64,000 nt of DNA from the NCBI RefSeq assembly GCF_030814315.1, contig NZ_JAUSUV010000001.1, positions 186,001 through 250,000 on the forward strand, in the 5' to 3' direction. Positions 43,089 to 51,263 of this stretch are shown here, one piece after another. This DNA is from Croceifilum oryzae (lineage in GTDB: Bacteria > Bacillota > Bacilli > Thermoactinomycetales > Thermoactinomycetaceae). Position 1 is the stretch's first letter. Every line of letters begins with the position of its first letter. The position numbers were made by a program, and so were the translations under genes. Under the pieces are notes generated by a model that worked only from the letters and a program-made list of their open reading frames with translations, was not told where the DNA came from and ran no database searches.

Positions 43089-43314
43089 TTTGTTGTCATC
43101 GAACCAATCTTTGCCCTTTTTACAGGAGTGTGATTGTTCAATTATTTTTCCTTATTTTTCGGGGCTTTTGGCGGTTATTGTGCTTTTGTAGATGAGAGAG
43201 TTATAGACAAGGGCATTTAAAAAGTGATATAACTATATATTTGAAAATAAAATACTTATATTTATTTTGTATAGATTTTGCATTATATAAAGTATAATAA
43301 ACAAAATAAAATAT
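43089..43314 (+). other. AT-rich region before peptide gene cluster
   Basis: No gene seen. Base composition turns strongly AT-rich. The direct repeat AAAATAAAATA(C/T)TT occurs at 43244 and 43303, the second touching the promoter's -35. A second TATAAT lies at 43293. This may be a regulator landing zone. Confidence 0.45.
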
Positions 43315-43343
43315 TTGACTTAGAAAAATTTTTATGTTAAATT
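43315..43343 (+). promoter_or_regulatory. promoter of peptide and biosynthetic cluster
   Basis: TTGACT (43315-43320), a 17-base spacer and TAAATT (43338-43343), preceded by TGT, an extended -10. The peptide start is 33 bases downstream. Confidence 0.6.
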
Positions 43344-43375
43344 CAAATTACAAAATGCAGAAAGGAGATGAAAAC

Positions 43376-43486
43376 ATGCAAGCAAACAACCTAGTAGAGT
43401 TAGAAAACCTATGTTGGGAAGATTTAGAGTTGGCAGATCAAGACGTTGTTAACTTTATCGACATCCAAGGTGGAAAAGTTTCCTAA
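43376..43486 (+). CDS. 36-residue acidic peptide, candidate precursor ending in GGKVS
   Basis: Short gene behind AAAGGAGATG with ATG 43376. The product is acidic and helical-looking (MQANNLVELENLCWEDLELA, then DQDVVNFIDIQGGKVS). Gly32-Gly33 near the end leaves only Lys-Val-Ser. This is the shape of a ribosomal peptide with a leader ending in a double Gly. A perfect terminator separates it from the modifying genes, as is common for precursor peptides made in excess. It contains one Cys13-Trp14 pair. It matches no family that I know. Position and context are the evidence; modification is inferred. Confidence 0.7.
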   Translation: MQANNLVELENLCWEDLELADQDVVNFIDIQGGKVS

Positions 43487-43493
43487 TACCAAA

Positions 43494-43530
43494 AAAAATG
43501 TTCTGCGATCTAAGGTCGCAGAACATTTTT
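43494..43530 (+). terminator. perfect read-through terminator after peptide gene
   Basis: GTTCTGCGA (43500-43508) pairs perfectly with TCGCAGAAC (43516-43524), flanked by AAAAAT and ATTTTT. Partial read-through would give high peptide and low enzyme expression. Confidence 0.85.
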
Positions 43531-43562
43531 AATCACTTTAATATGTGGAGGTGTCACTCTAA

Positions 43563-44600
43563 TTGAATATAACCCAATTGTATGAAGAATTTATTCTATT
43601 AGATGAATTAGAAGAACAAAAAAAACTCCCATTTAAAAAGAATTCTCCTACCCATCATATTTGGTTGACTTGGAATCGGATTCATCAATCCAAATTCTTA
43701 AGCTGGATTTGGCAAATGAAGAATGGTGGTAATATCCAAGATACCATCCGTGTGGTAGGAACTTTACATATGTCCCTCCGTTTTTTGCAAGTTTTAAAAC
43801 AGAATGATTTGGTCGAAATAGATCATAACGGAAATTGGAATTGGCTTCAGCCTCTCGAAAAGAGAGAGCAGGCAATGATCGATCCTGTTTTGATCCAAGA
43901 TCAAATTCAAGCGTTTATTAATAAAAGAGAGTTTGGGCAATTTCGATGTACATGGGAAAGTTCTTTAAACCGAGCCCAAATGATGCGTGATTCACTATCT
44001 CCATGGCAGTCAGACATCTTTTTTTGTGGGGATGATGATTTTACGAGCTTGGCTACAGCGGAGCAAGGGAGAAAGATCACAGTTGGAGATGTAGATGAGC
44101 AAGTGCTACAAACGATACAACAAATAGCCGAAACATTTCATTTTCCAATTGAATCGATTCCGTTTGATGTTAGAAACGAAACACCTGCTGAATTACGAAA
44201 TCGCTTTCATGCCTTTCATTGTGATCCGCTAGATAATGGTTCGGGACTTGATGCTTGGCTTACTCGTGCATTTGAGCTACTTACTGGACAGATCGGGGAT
44301 CAAATCTTTCTAAATGTGAGTATGAATCGATTAGGACCTCGAATGAGTGACCTTCAGCAATTTTTGCTTTCGAATGGTTTTGCTTTAACTCATATTCATC
44401 ACAGTCTTAGCCAATATCCAGTAATCGATGAACCGTACCTTCAAGTCGATCCACTTACGGATCGTTTAGGAGAGCTAGATGTAGATAAAGCTGAATTGGA
44501 CAAGCTTTTCATCTATACTGATCTCCTTATTTTTAAACGGGTACAAGATCGCCAAAGGCTCTGGCCACAAGATTATATTGATTTCCGTAGGCAGTTATAG
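43563..44600 (+). CDS. BpsA-like (branched polyamine synthase family) enzyme
   Basis: Protein of 345 residues from TTG 43563 behind GGAGG. The signature DIFFCGDDDFTSLA (Gly156-Asp157-Asp158-Asp159) and the following KITVGDVDEQVLQTI match N4-bis(aminopropyl)spermidine synthase (BpsA, COG1568), which transfers aminopropyl groups from decarboxylated SAM. The catalytic segment is CDPLDNGSGLD rather than the DPPYT-like form of thermophile enzymes, so chemistry may differ. The N-terminus (RVVGTLHMSLRFLQVLKQ, VEIDHNGNW) resembles the family's winged-helix domain. In this cluster it may aminopropylate the peptide or a linked sugar or base; methyl transfer is the other option. The donor could come from speD. 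Confidence 0.65.
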   Translation: MNITQLYEEFILLDELEEQKKLPFKKNSPTHHIWLTWNRIHQSKFLSWIWQMKNGGNIQDTIRVVGTLHMSLRFLQVLKQNDLVEIDHNGNWNWLQPLEKREQAMIDPVLIQDQIQAFINKREFGQFRCTWESSLNRAQMMRDSLSPWQSDIFFCGDDDFTSLATAEQGRKITVGDVDEQVLQTIQQIAETFHFPIESIPFDVRNETPAELRNRFHAFHCDPLDNGSGLDAWLTRAFELLTGQIGDQIFLNVSMNRLGPRMSDLQQFLLSNGFALTHIHHSLSQYPVIDEPYLQVDPLTDRLGELDVDKAELDKLFIYTDLLIFKRVQDRQRLWPQDYIDFRRQL

Positions 44601-44647
44601 TGTGAGTTCAGGTTAGAATAGGTGTTTCATCTAAGGAGTGCAGCGAT

Positions 44648-46306
44648 GTGTATATTTTAGGTGTGAACGGATGGATTCGTGGCATACATGATGCGAGTGC
44701 TGCTTTGTTTTACAATGGAAAGCTCATTGCGGCAGCAGAAGAGGAACGTTTTAGTAGAAGGAAGCATGCGTTTAACTCATTACCTTATGCAGCGATGAAT
44801 TATTGTTTAGAAGAAGCTGGAATTACAGCAGATGAGATTGCCCATATCGCAGTAGGTTGGAATTTGGCAGAATTAGATCAATATTACGGGAAAGAGGGCA
44901 TGAAGCAAACGGAAATGCTAGATATCGTATTTCCTAAGCAGATGTTCCCTAGAATGAAAGACCCTGATTTCCATTTGATCCCGCATCACGTGTCCCATGC
45001 AGCAGCGTCATTTTATGAATCAGGTTTTGATCAGGCTACGATCGTTGTGGTTGATGGATCTGGTGAAAATGAATCGATTTCGATTGCACGGGGCGATAAA
45101 AAAAGTGGATCTGTAGAAATACTGAAGACCTATCCACTACGTAGTTCACTGGGAATATTTTATGAAGCAGTGACCTTGTTTTGTGGACTGGGCAAATTTG
45201 GAGAAGGAAAAACCATGGGACTTGCTTCTTATGCAGATCCTGTACATACATTTCCTACTCTCTTGGAAGGTCCACCTCAACTAACCGATGATCAAAATCG
45301 GGACGATGTAGTACTAAAGGCATGGCTTACTTATTTACAAAGCCATTTTCAATCTCAAACAAAAGTTCCTGGATATGACTTTGATCCTCTTTATGGAACG
45401 TTGCAGAAACAAGATCATTCCCTATCGTACGCCTCAATCGCGGCTTCAGCGCAACAATCTTTAGAAGATAGCTTGGTTCAAATCGTGAAAGAAGCGGTCC
45501 AGTTAACTGGGATCAAGCAAGTCTGTTTAACAGGCGGAGTTGCACTAAACTGTGTGGCGAATCGGAAGGTCGCAAACCTGCCTGAAGTAAGTGGACTCTA
45601 TATTCAACCAGCTTCTTCGGACTCAGGCGTTTCCATTGGTGCAGCGGCATGGCTTTCAGCACAATGTGGACTTGATGTAACGGTACCACTAGACCATGTG
45701 TATTCGGGTCCTTCTTTCTCAGAGGCTCAGATTTTAGAGGTACTAAATCAATTCCATCTTTCCTTTCAGAAACCGGTCCATTTAGAAGAGGAAGTATCTC
45801 AATTATTGATCAACAACAAGGTAGTCGCTCGTTTTGATGGCAAAATGGAAATGGGCCCAAGAGCTCTTGGAAATCGTAGTATCCTATCAAACCCTTCTAG
45901 TAAAGAGATGCTAGAAAGAGTAAATCATATCAAACTACGTGAGCAATGGCGACCGCTCGCTCCGAGTATGACTGTGGAATTAAAGGATCGAGTGCTAGTA
46001 GAGCAGGAAGCTTCCCCTCATATGCTGCTCAGTTCAGAGGTGAGATCTGAACAAAGAGATCATGTGCCAGCAATCGTGCATGTAGATTATTCTACACGTG
46101 CTCAAGTAGTGGACAAACGGATGAACGAGCGCTACTGGAATTTACTGACCACATTTGCTGATATGAGCGGAGTTCCTACTTTGATGAATACATCCTTTAA
46201 TATAGGTCCAGAACCAATCGTTTGCACGCCAGTCCATGCATTGAAGTCATTTTATGCCTCTGGCATCGACGCGCTGATTTTAGGGCCATTTTTGATTCAA
46301 AAATAA
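44648..46306 (+). CDS. NodU/TobZ-family carbamoyltransferase
   Basis: Enzyme of 552 residues that uses carbamoyl phosphate and ATP to place a carbamoyl group on a hydroxyl, typically of a sugar or antibiotic. GTG 44648 is nine bases behind AAGGAG. The N-terminal kinase-like domain has GIHDASAALFYNGKLIAAAEEERFSR and HHVSHAAASFYESGF for metal and carbamoyl-adenylate chemistry, with GEGKTMGLASYADP and LTGGVALNCVANRK. The C-terminal YrdC-like domain has RFDGKMEMGPRALGNRSILSNP and FADMSGVPTLMNTSFN. It is a typical tailoring enzyme of natural product clusters and sits directly before the ArcS-like gene. Confidence 0.9.
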   Translation: MYILGVNGWIRGIHDASAALFYNGKLIAAAEEERFSRRKHAFNSLPYAAMNYCLEEAGITADEIAHIAVGWNLAELDQYYGKEGMKQTEMLDIVFPKQMFPRMKDPDFHLIPHHVSHAAASFYESGFDQATIVVVDGSGENESISIARGDKKSGSVEILKTYPLRSSLGIFYEAVTLFCGLGKFGEGKTMGLASYADPVHTFPTLLEGPPQLTDDQNRDDVVLKAWLTYLQSHFQSQTKVPGYDFDPLYGTLQKQDHSLSYASIAASAQQSLEDSLVQIVKEAVQLTGIKQVCLTGGVALNCVANRKVANLPEVSGLYIQPASSDSGVSIGAAAWLSAQCGLDVTVPLDHVYSGPSFSEAQILEVLNQFHLSFQKPVHLEEEVSQLLINNKVVARFDGKMEMGPRALGNRSILSNPSSKEMLERVNHIKLREQWRPLAPSMTVELKDRVLVEQEASPHMLLSSEVRSEQRDHVPAIVHVDYSTRAQVVDKRMNERYWNLLTTFADMSGVPTLMNTSFNIGPEPIVCTPVHALKSFYASGIDALILGPFLIQK

Positions 46307-46328
46307 GACTTGTATGGAGGAGTCAGAA

Positions 46329-47051
46329 ATGAGTGAACAAACGTACCCTGGCTATTCTGAGTATATTTTAAAAGAAATCGTTCCTTCCAATGAGGTTGTT
46401 TATAAACGAGGAGCCAATCGAGAATATATTCACCACGAAGAATTCGCTACTTGGCACCAGTATTTTTGTAGTGAAAGTTATCAACCGCCTGTTGGAAAGA
46501 AGATTGCCCTTCTCCATACTTGCACGTGGGGCAAGCCGTATGATCAATCTTATATTGGTCAAAAAATCAAAGGAGTCACGGATCAATTTCCACTCGTTCA
46601 TCGGATTGTATTATCTAATGCTGGGATTATTCCCTATGAGTACCAATTGAATCCTACCTTTTGTGCTTACGACTGGAAGTTTGATTATACCCAAGATGAG
46701 CAAGAACAGCAAGAGATTATAGCCGAATACAGGCAGGTATTAACCAATCGGCTTCAAAACTACTTGAGCGCTCATAAAGATACGTATCAAGCCGTCATAT
46801 TACTAGGGATTCCGAGTCTCAATATGATGAGCCCTCAATATAAAGAAATTTGTAATCAGCTGGGGACTCCATTTATGGTTGCTCCGCGCGCAGCTACTTA
46901 CCGTAGTTTAAAAGAGGAAATCTTACAATTGCAGGATATTGGTGAATTTTTCACACACCCTGCTGTGTTGGAAGACTTAAAAATGCTATTAAGTCAGGTG
47001 AGTTCACATGTTACCGATATCGATCATCATACCAGCTTATCGCGATCCTAG
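46329..47051 (+). CDS. archaeosine-synthase-like (DUF5591-type) protein
   Basis: Protein of 240 residues; ATG 46329 is six bases behind TGGAGGAG. It contains Cys65-TWG-Lys69-Pro70-Tyr71-DQ-Ser74, the core of the PC-x3-KPY-x2-S-x2-H motif of archaeal ArcS, the enzyme that joins lysine to the nitrile of preQ0 in tRNA. The leading Pro is Thr and the final His is Gly. The following VHRIVLSNAGIIPYEYQLNP and AYDWKF mirror ArcS segments of the form VHEVVVTSPLGVVPRELEL...HYD. The tRNA-binding and transglycosylase-like parts of ArcS are absent. With queE, queC and queD in the same cluster, it probably acts on free or conjugated preQ0. Recognition is from memory of the motif, not a search. Confidence 0.65.
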   Translation: MSEQTYPGYSEYILKEIVPSNEVVYKRGANREYIHHEEFATWHQYFCSESYQPPVGKKIALLHTCTWGKPYDQSYIGQKIKGVTDQFPLVHRIVLSNAGIIPYEYQLNPTFCAYDWKFDYTQDEQEQQEIIAEYRQVLTNRLQNYLSAHKDTYQAVILLGIPSLNMMSPQYKEICNQLGTPFMVAPRAATYRSLKEEILQLQDIGEFFTHPAVLEDLKMLLSQVSSHVTDIDHHTSLSRS

Positions 47052-47814
47052 ATTGGAACAATGTCTAAATAGTATAGACGAACAGGTAGAAGTAGTCGTA
47101 GTGCTAAATGGAGCGACTCGAGAAGTGGAAGAGATTGCAGAGAAGCATAAAGATGTGGTCATTGGTAGACTGTCAGAACCTGGTCTGCCACAAGCGTATA
47201 ATCACGGCATCGAGCTTGCTAGTCACCCGAATGTGCTGATTATGGATTCGGATTGTGTATTTTTACCGGGTACCATTCGAAAATTATACGAAAAACTAGA
47301 AGAGGTGCCCTTAGCAAAGGGACGAGTGTTATTTAACTTTAAGTCTTCTGTTCATAAAATCGTGGCTCGGGTAAGGCATATACACACAGCCGGTAAAAAA
47401 GCATATTCTCCTCCGTTAGCTTTTCGAAAATCGATCTTATCTGATATAGAAGGATACTTCTTCCATTCTGATTTATCTTGGACAGAAGACTTTGATTTCG
47501 ATGCGCGGGTCAAAAAAGCAAATCTACCGATTTCGTATGATGATTCAGCTCGCATTGTACATCCAGAACTGACGATTCGAGAAGATCTAAGAAGTTCGTT
47601 TCACTATGGGCAGGGTCATGCAGAAGGGGTACATCTGAACATTCAGTGGTACAAGCCCGTATTACCTTATAGTTGGAAACAAAAAAAACAGATGTTTCAA
47701 CTGATCAAAAAGAAGTATGGAACATGGACGGCTATTTATATGATGTTCTGGCAACGGGCGTTTTATAAAGGCTATCAAAATAAAAGTAAACAGTTTCAGA
47801 ATCAAACTAATTAG
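47008..47814 (+). CDS. family 2 glycosyltransferase
   Basis: Inverting GT-A glycosyltransferase of 268 residues. ATG 47008 behind AGGTGAG overlaps the preceding gene by 44 bases, showing tight coupling. Motifs: SIIIPAYRDPRLEQCL, LPQAYNHGIELA and the metal site MDSDCVFLPG, then DLSWTEDFDFDARV as the acceptor-side ED pair. No membrane helix is clear, although the C-terminal basic aromatic stretch (WTAIYMMFWQRAFYKGYQ) may touch the membrane. Likely attaches a sugar, possibly GlcNAc given the PIG-L deacetylase two genes on. Confidence 0.83.
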   Translation: MLPISIIIPAYRDPRLEQCLNSIDEQVEVVVVLNGATREVEEIAEKHKDVVIGRLSEPGLPQAYNHGIELASHPNVLIMDSDCVFLPGTIRKLYEKLEEVPLAKGRVLFNFKSSVHKIVARVRHIHTAGKKAYSPPLAFRKSILSDIEGYFFHSDLSWTEDFDFDARVKKANLPISYDDSARIVHPELTIREDLRSSFHYGQGHAEGVHLNIQWYKPVLPYSWKQKKQMFQLIKKKYGTWTAIYMMFWQRAFYKGYQNKSKQFQNQTN

Positions 47815-47832
47815 ATGAGGTAGGGGATTACG

Positions 47833-48621
47833 TTGACAACCAAACAACAATACGATGATATTTCCCAATTATATGATCAGTTTATTCCAGAACCAGCCGG
47901 TATGATTGAGTTCTACCTAGATATTCCTAAGAAGAAGAGTAAAATCTTGGACCTTGGATGTGGGTCGGGTAGGTTAGCATTTGCGTTAGCTGAACAAGGA
48001 CATGAAGTTCACGCTTTTGATATCTCTCCAGGGATGATTGGACGTGCTCAGGAAAAGTTGAATGAACGAACCGATCTCACAGGAAAGTTAACCTTTGGGG
48101 TTAGTGATATACGAGAACTACAGATTCAGGATCAGTTTGACTTCATCTTTATTACAGGTGGCGTTTTTGAGTATTTGTTAACAATCAAGGAACAGAGAAA
48201 AGTATTGGACAAAGTGAAATCGTTATTGAAACCAAATGGAAAATTCGTGATGGATATCATTTCTCCTCCTCAAATCTGTCCTTATAGTAGCAGACAAGGT
48301 GATGGCGGTGGAAAAACGCCTAATGCAACAGAAGGGCTGGTTCATTCTTGGAATGAAGTCAAGTTTGATCATTATCGCCAAGTTGTCTTTACTTCCTCCT
48401 TCTTTGAAGCGTATGACCCAACAGGAAAGTTACAAGATAAATATAATTTCCGCTTCCTATCCCGCTATATCATGCCATCTGAAATGTATCATCTGTTAGA
48501 AAATTGCGGATACTGTGTGGATGAGTTCTACGGTAACTACAACCGTGCTCCGTTTCGCAATGGCAGTGAATTTATGATCGTTGTCGCATCACACACGGAA
48601 AGCAAGGAGACGCAAACATGA
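47833..48621 (+). CDS. class I SAM-dependent methyltransferase
   Basis: Methyltransferase of 262 residues from TTG 47833 behind AGGTAGGGG. The SAM motif is ILDLGCGSGRLAFALAEQG, with acidic HAFDISPGMI, DQFDFIFITGGVFEYLL and LLKPNGKFVMDI. The second half is large, with SRYIMPSEMYHLLENCGY, like small-molecule or sugar methyltransferases. It overlaps the deacetylase gene by four bases (ATGA), so both belong to the cluster. Acceptor unknown. Confidence 0.85.
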   Translation: MTTKQQYDDISQLYDQFIPEPAGMIEFYLDIPKKKSKILDLGCGSGRLAFALAEQGHEVHAFDISPGMIGRAQEKLNERTDLTGKLTFGVSDIRELQIQDQFDFIFITGGVFEYLLTIKEQRKVLDKVKSLLKPNGKFVMDIISPPQICPYSSRQGDGGGKTPNATEGLVHSWNEVKFDHYRQVVFTSSFFEAYDPTGKLQDKYNFRFLSRYIMPSEMYHLLENCGYCVDEFYGNYNRAPFRNGSEFMIVVASHTESKETQT

Positions 48622-49262
48622 GTAAAAAAGCGCGTCACTTAGTAATTGCTCCACACCATGATGATGAGATATTAGGGTGTGGAGGAACGATGGCGAAGGC
48701 GATTCAAAATGGAGAGCATGTACAAGTTGTCATTTTAACAAAAGGCGACTTTAGTGGTATGCCCGGCTCTGCTGAAGAATCGAGTGCACTCCGAAAACAA
48801 GAATGTATCGAAGCATGTAAGGTTTTAGGGGTACATGATGTGATTTTTTTAGATGAGCCAGATCGTTCTCTTGTCTATAGCAGAAGATTAGTGGAACAAT
48901 TAGTTTACTTAATTCAACAGTTTCAGCCGACAGTTGTCTATTATCCTCACCGCGAGGAATCGGATCGGGAGCACCAAGTGGTGAATGAATTGATGAAAGA
49001 ATCTTTATTACTTTGTCAATCAGGCTTCCTAGGTCAGAAGGTGGATACCATCAGGTGTTGTTTGAAGTACGAGGTATGGACACCAATGAAGAGTTTTCAA
49101 GTAGTAAATAACATTGAAGACTTTATGGACTTGAAGTTAAAGTCATTAGAATGTTATTCTTCTCAGCTCAAGTTACTGAAGTTAAAAGAAGGTATATATG
49201 GTTTGAATTCGTATCGAGGAATGCAAACGAACCTTCCTTTTGCAGAAGTATTTGGGCTCTAG
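48618..49262 (+). CDS. PIG-L (LmbE) family N-deacetylase
   Basis: Zinc deacetylase of 214 residues, cytosolic. Metal motifs are APHHDDEILGCGGTM (the HPDDE-type site as HHDDE) and REHQVVNELM; VILTKGDFSG and VYYPHREESD are also family segments. Relatives remove acetyl from GlcNAc attached to inositol, malate (BshB) or antibiotic aglycones. After a glycosyltransferase in the same operon, deacetylation of a GlcNAc on the product is the likely job. Coupled to the methyltransferase by ATGA overlap. Confidence 0.87.
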   Translation: MSKKARHLVIAPHHDDEILGCGGTMAKAIQNGEHVQVVILTKGDFSGMPGSAEESSALRKQECIEACKVLGVHDVIFLDEPDRSLVYSRRLVEQLVYLIQQFQPTVVYYPHREESDREHQVVNELMKESLLLCQSGFLGQKVDTIRCCLKYEVWTPMKSFQVVNNIEDFMDLKLKSLECYSSQLKLLKLKEGIYGLNSYRGMQTNLPFAEVFGL

Positions 49263-49288
49263 ACCGATAGATCGAAAGGGGAGGACAG

Positions 49289-50530
49289 ATGGAGAAGCGT
49301 TGGAATCGCGTCTATCTATTCCTGTTAATGAACTCTGTGTTTATGAGTTTATTATTTTATACTTCTATTTCTACGTTTTTCATGCAGTCTAAGGGGCTGA
49401 ATTTAACACAGATTTTTGCACTAGAGTCAGTACTCGCGATTGTGCTATTTCTTTGCGATATCCCCGCTAGCATCTGGGCAGATCAGATTAATCGAAAATA
49501 TGTACTGATTATAGGAAATGGACTAGCAGTAGCAGGTGCATTTACGATGGCTATGGCATCAGATTACTGGCATTTTATCCTATCATTTACGCTCGATGGC
49601 ATTAGCATCGCAATGCTTTCAGGAGTTCAGTCAGCTTATGTCTATGATGAACTAGTAAAGAGTGGTCGTGATCAGGATGCAACCAGAATCTATAGTCGAT
49701 TCCATATCGCAACAACGTTAGCGGCACTCGTGGCACCTATTATCGGTAGCTATATCGCCTCTACCCAAATGGACTACGCCCTCCCGATCTGGATAAGTGC
49801 TTTTGCGCTAACAATTGGTTGGATATTTACTTTCTTTCTACCGAGTCAGTTTCCCGCTAAGCTGGAACAGGCAGAAGAGGGTGAATCGATGACAGCAACA
49901 GGTTGGAAAATCTTGAAGAAGAGTGCGATTCATATATGGAAAACACCATCCCTGATCTTCTTTGCATTAAGCGGTCCAGCGGTATGGGTGATCTCCAATA
50001 GCATTCACTATTTAAATCAGATATTGTTTAAACGGTTAGATGTGGCGGTTACGTATTTCGGTTTGATTATGGCAATTGCAACACTGATTTCGCTACTAGG
50101 TTCCTGGGGTGCTGAGTACTCACAAAGGAAACTAGGAAGTATTCGATCTATTTTATTATGTTCTGTATTGTTAGCCGGTAGTTTCTTTGCGATGGTTTGG
50201 ATTCACAATGTAGTGTTATTAACAATCGCCATCGGTGTTTTATTAGGAAGTGTGGCTCTGCGTGCACCTATTATGTCAAGTGCGTCCAATGCGTTGGTTC
50301 CTTCCGAGATACGGGCTACTACACTATCTCTGTTGACTCTGATAGGCACGTTATTTACCGTTTTACTCAACCCAGCTATTGGCTACATGTCGGACCTAAA
50401 CATTAATTATGCTCTGCTCTTTTGCGGGGTGACGATTCTCGTTCTCACATTTGCGTACTATCCGAAACTACGAAAAATCGGATTGGGTGAGGAAAGAGAA
50501 AGCGAAGAAAGTAAGGTCGAAAGTGCGTAA
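49289..50530 (+). CDS. MFS transporter, probable product exporter
   Basis: Major facilitator of 413 residues with twelve predicted helices and a Lys/Glu-rich central loop (near 192-215). The segment DIPASIWADQINRKYVLIIG after helix 2 is the loop 2-3 motif of the family, and YDELVKSGRDQDATRIYSRFH after helix 4 is typical of the drug/peptide efflux subgroup. Start behind AAAGGGGAGG. It sits between the tailoring enzymes and queE (13 bases to the next gene), so it likely exports the product and gives self-protection. Confidence 0.87.
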   Translation: MEKRWNRVYLFLLMNSVFMSLLFYTSISTFFMQSKGLNLTQIFALESVLAIVLFLCDIPASIWADQINRKYVLIIGNGLAVAGAFTMAMASDYWHFILSFTLDGISIAMLSGVQSAYVYDELVKSGRDQDATRIYSRFHIATTLAALVAPIIGSYIASTQMDYALPIWISAFALTIGWIFTFFLPSQFPAKLEQAEEGESMTATGWKILKKSAIHIWKTPSLIFFALSGPAVWVISNSIHYLNQILFKRLDVAVTYFGLIMAIATLISLLGSWGAEYSQRKLGSIRSILLCSVLLAGSFFAMVWIHNVVLLTIAIGVLLGSVALRAPIMSSASNALVPSEIRATTLSLLTLIGTLFTVLLNPAIGYMSDLNINYALLFCGVTILVLTFAYYPKLRKIGLGEERESEESKVESA

Positions 50531-50543
50531 GGAGGAAAGATAA

Positions 50544-51245
50544 ATGGATCGGGATGAAATTCGCCTCCCTATGGTTGAAATCTTCTCAACTGTAGAAGGA
50601 GAAGGGGCTGCTGCAGGATTTCCTACAACGTTTATTCGTTTATTTCATTGTAATTTACGCTGTGTTTGGTGTGATACCCCGTATAGCTATGCACCTGCTA
50701 AACCTGTATTTGAAGCGACGATAGCAGAAATTGTTCAAGAGGTCCGGAAATATCCGAACGAATACATCTGCCTGACGGGTGGTGAGCCGCTCATTCATGG
50801 TGAGAAATCACGCCAGCTTATTTCTGCATTAGCTGAGATCGACTATATCAAAGATATTCATATCGAAACCAATGGGGCAATCGATTTACAACCTTTTCAA
50901 GAGCTAAGAGAAGAGAATTCACTAGTGAAAGCAAAAACACGTTTTGTTCTCGACTTTAAACTCCCTACCAGTGGCGAGCTTGATAAAATGATTCACACCA
51001 ATTTTTCTTTATTAGAAGAGCAGGACGAAATAAAGTTTGTCATTGGAAATGATGTGGATTTTGAGATTGCCAAAGAAATGGTAGAGAAAAAAGTAGAACG
51101 AGGTACACCTTTGTTTAGTCCCGTATTTGAAACCATGCAACCCGCCCTATTGGTTGAGAAGATGCTGGCAAATAAGCTATCTTCGGTTAAGTTGAGTTTG
51201 CAAACACATAAATTTATTTGGCATCCGGAAAAAAGAGGGGTCTAA
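50544..51245 (+). CDS. queE: 7-carboxy-7-deazaguanine synthase (radical SAM)
   Basis: Converts 6-carboxy-tetrahydropterin to 7-carboxy-7-deazaguanine. 233 residues, near the usual size of Bacillus QueE. The cluster-binding cysteines are Cys36-x3-Cys40-x2-Cys43 in FHCNLRCVWCDTPYS. GEGAAAGFPTTFIRLF and the SAM-binding CLTGGEPLIH and IHIETNGAI are present. It starts 13 bases after the exporter gene behind AAGGAGGAAAG and is co-transcribed with the cluster. The presence with queC and queD gives the full route from GTP cyclohydrolase product to preQ0. Confidence 0.93.
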   Translation: MDRDEIRLPMVEIFSTVEGEGAAAGFPTTFIRLFHCNLRCVWCDTPYSYAPAKPVFEATIAEIVQEVRKYPNEYICLTGGEPLIHGEKSRQLISALAEIDYIKDIHIETNGAIDLQPFQELREENSLVKAKTRFVLDFKLPTSGELDKMIHTNFSLLEEQDEIKFVIGNDVDFEIAKEMVEKKVERGTPLFSPVFETMQPALLVEKMLANKLSSVKLSLQTHKFIWHPEKRGV

Positions 51246-51263
51246 TTTAGGAGGAGAATATTT

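Noticed and set aside
43140-43375. Insertion sequence end or attachment site at the AT-rich boundary
   Set aside because: No terminal inverted repeats, transposase, integrase or tRNA end is present; only the base composition changes.
50430-50560. preQ1 riboswitch before queE
   Set aside because: queE follows the MFS gene by 13 bases, leaving no room, and the preceding bases are coding.
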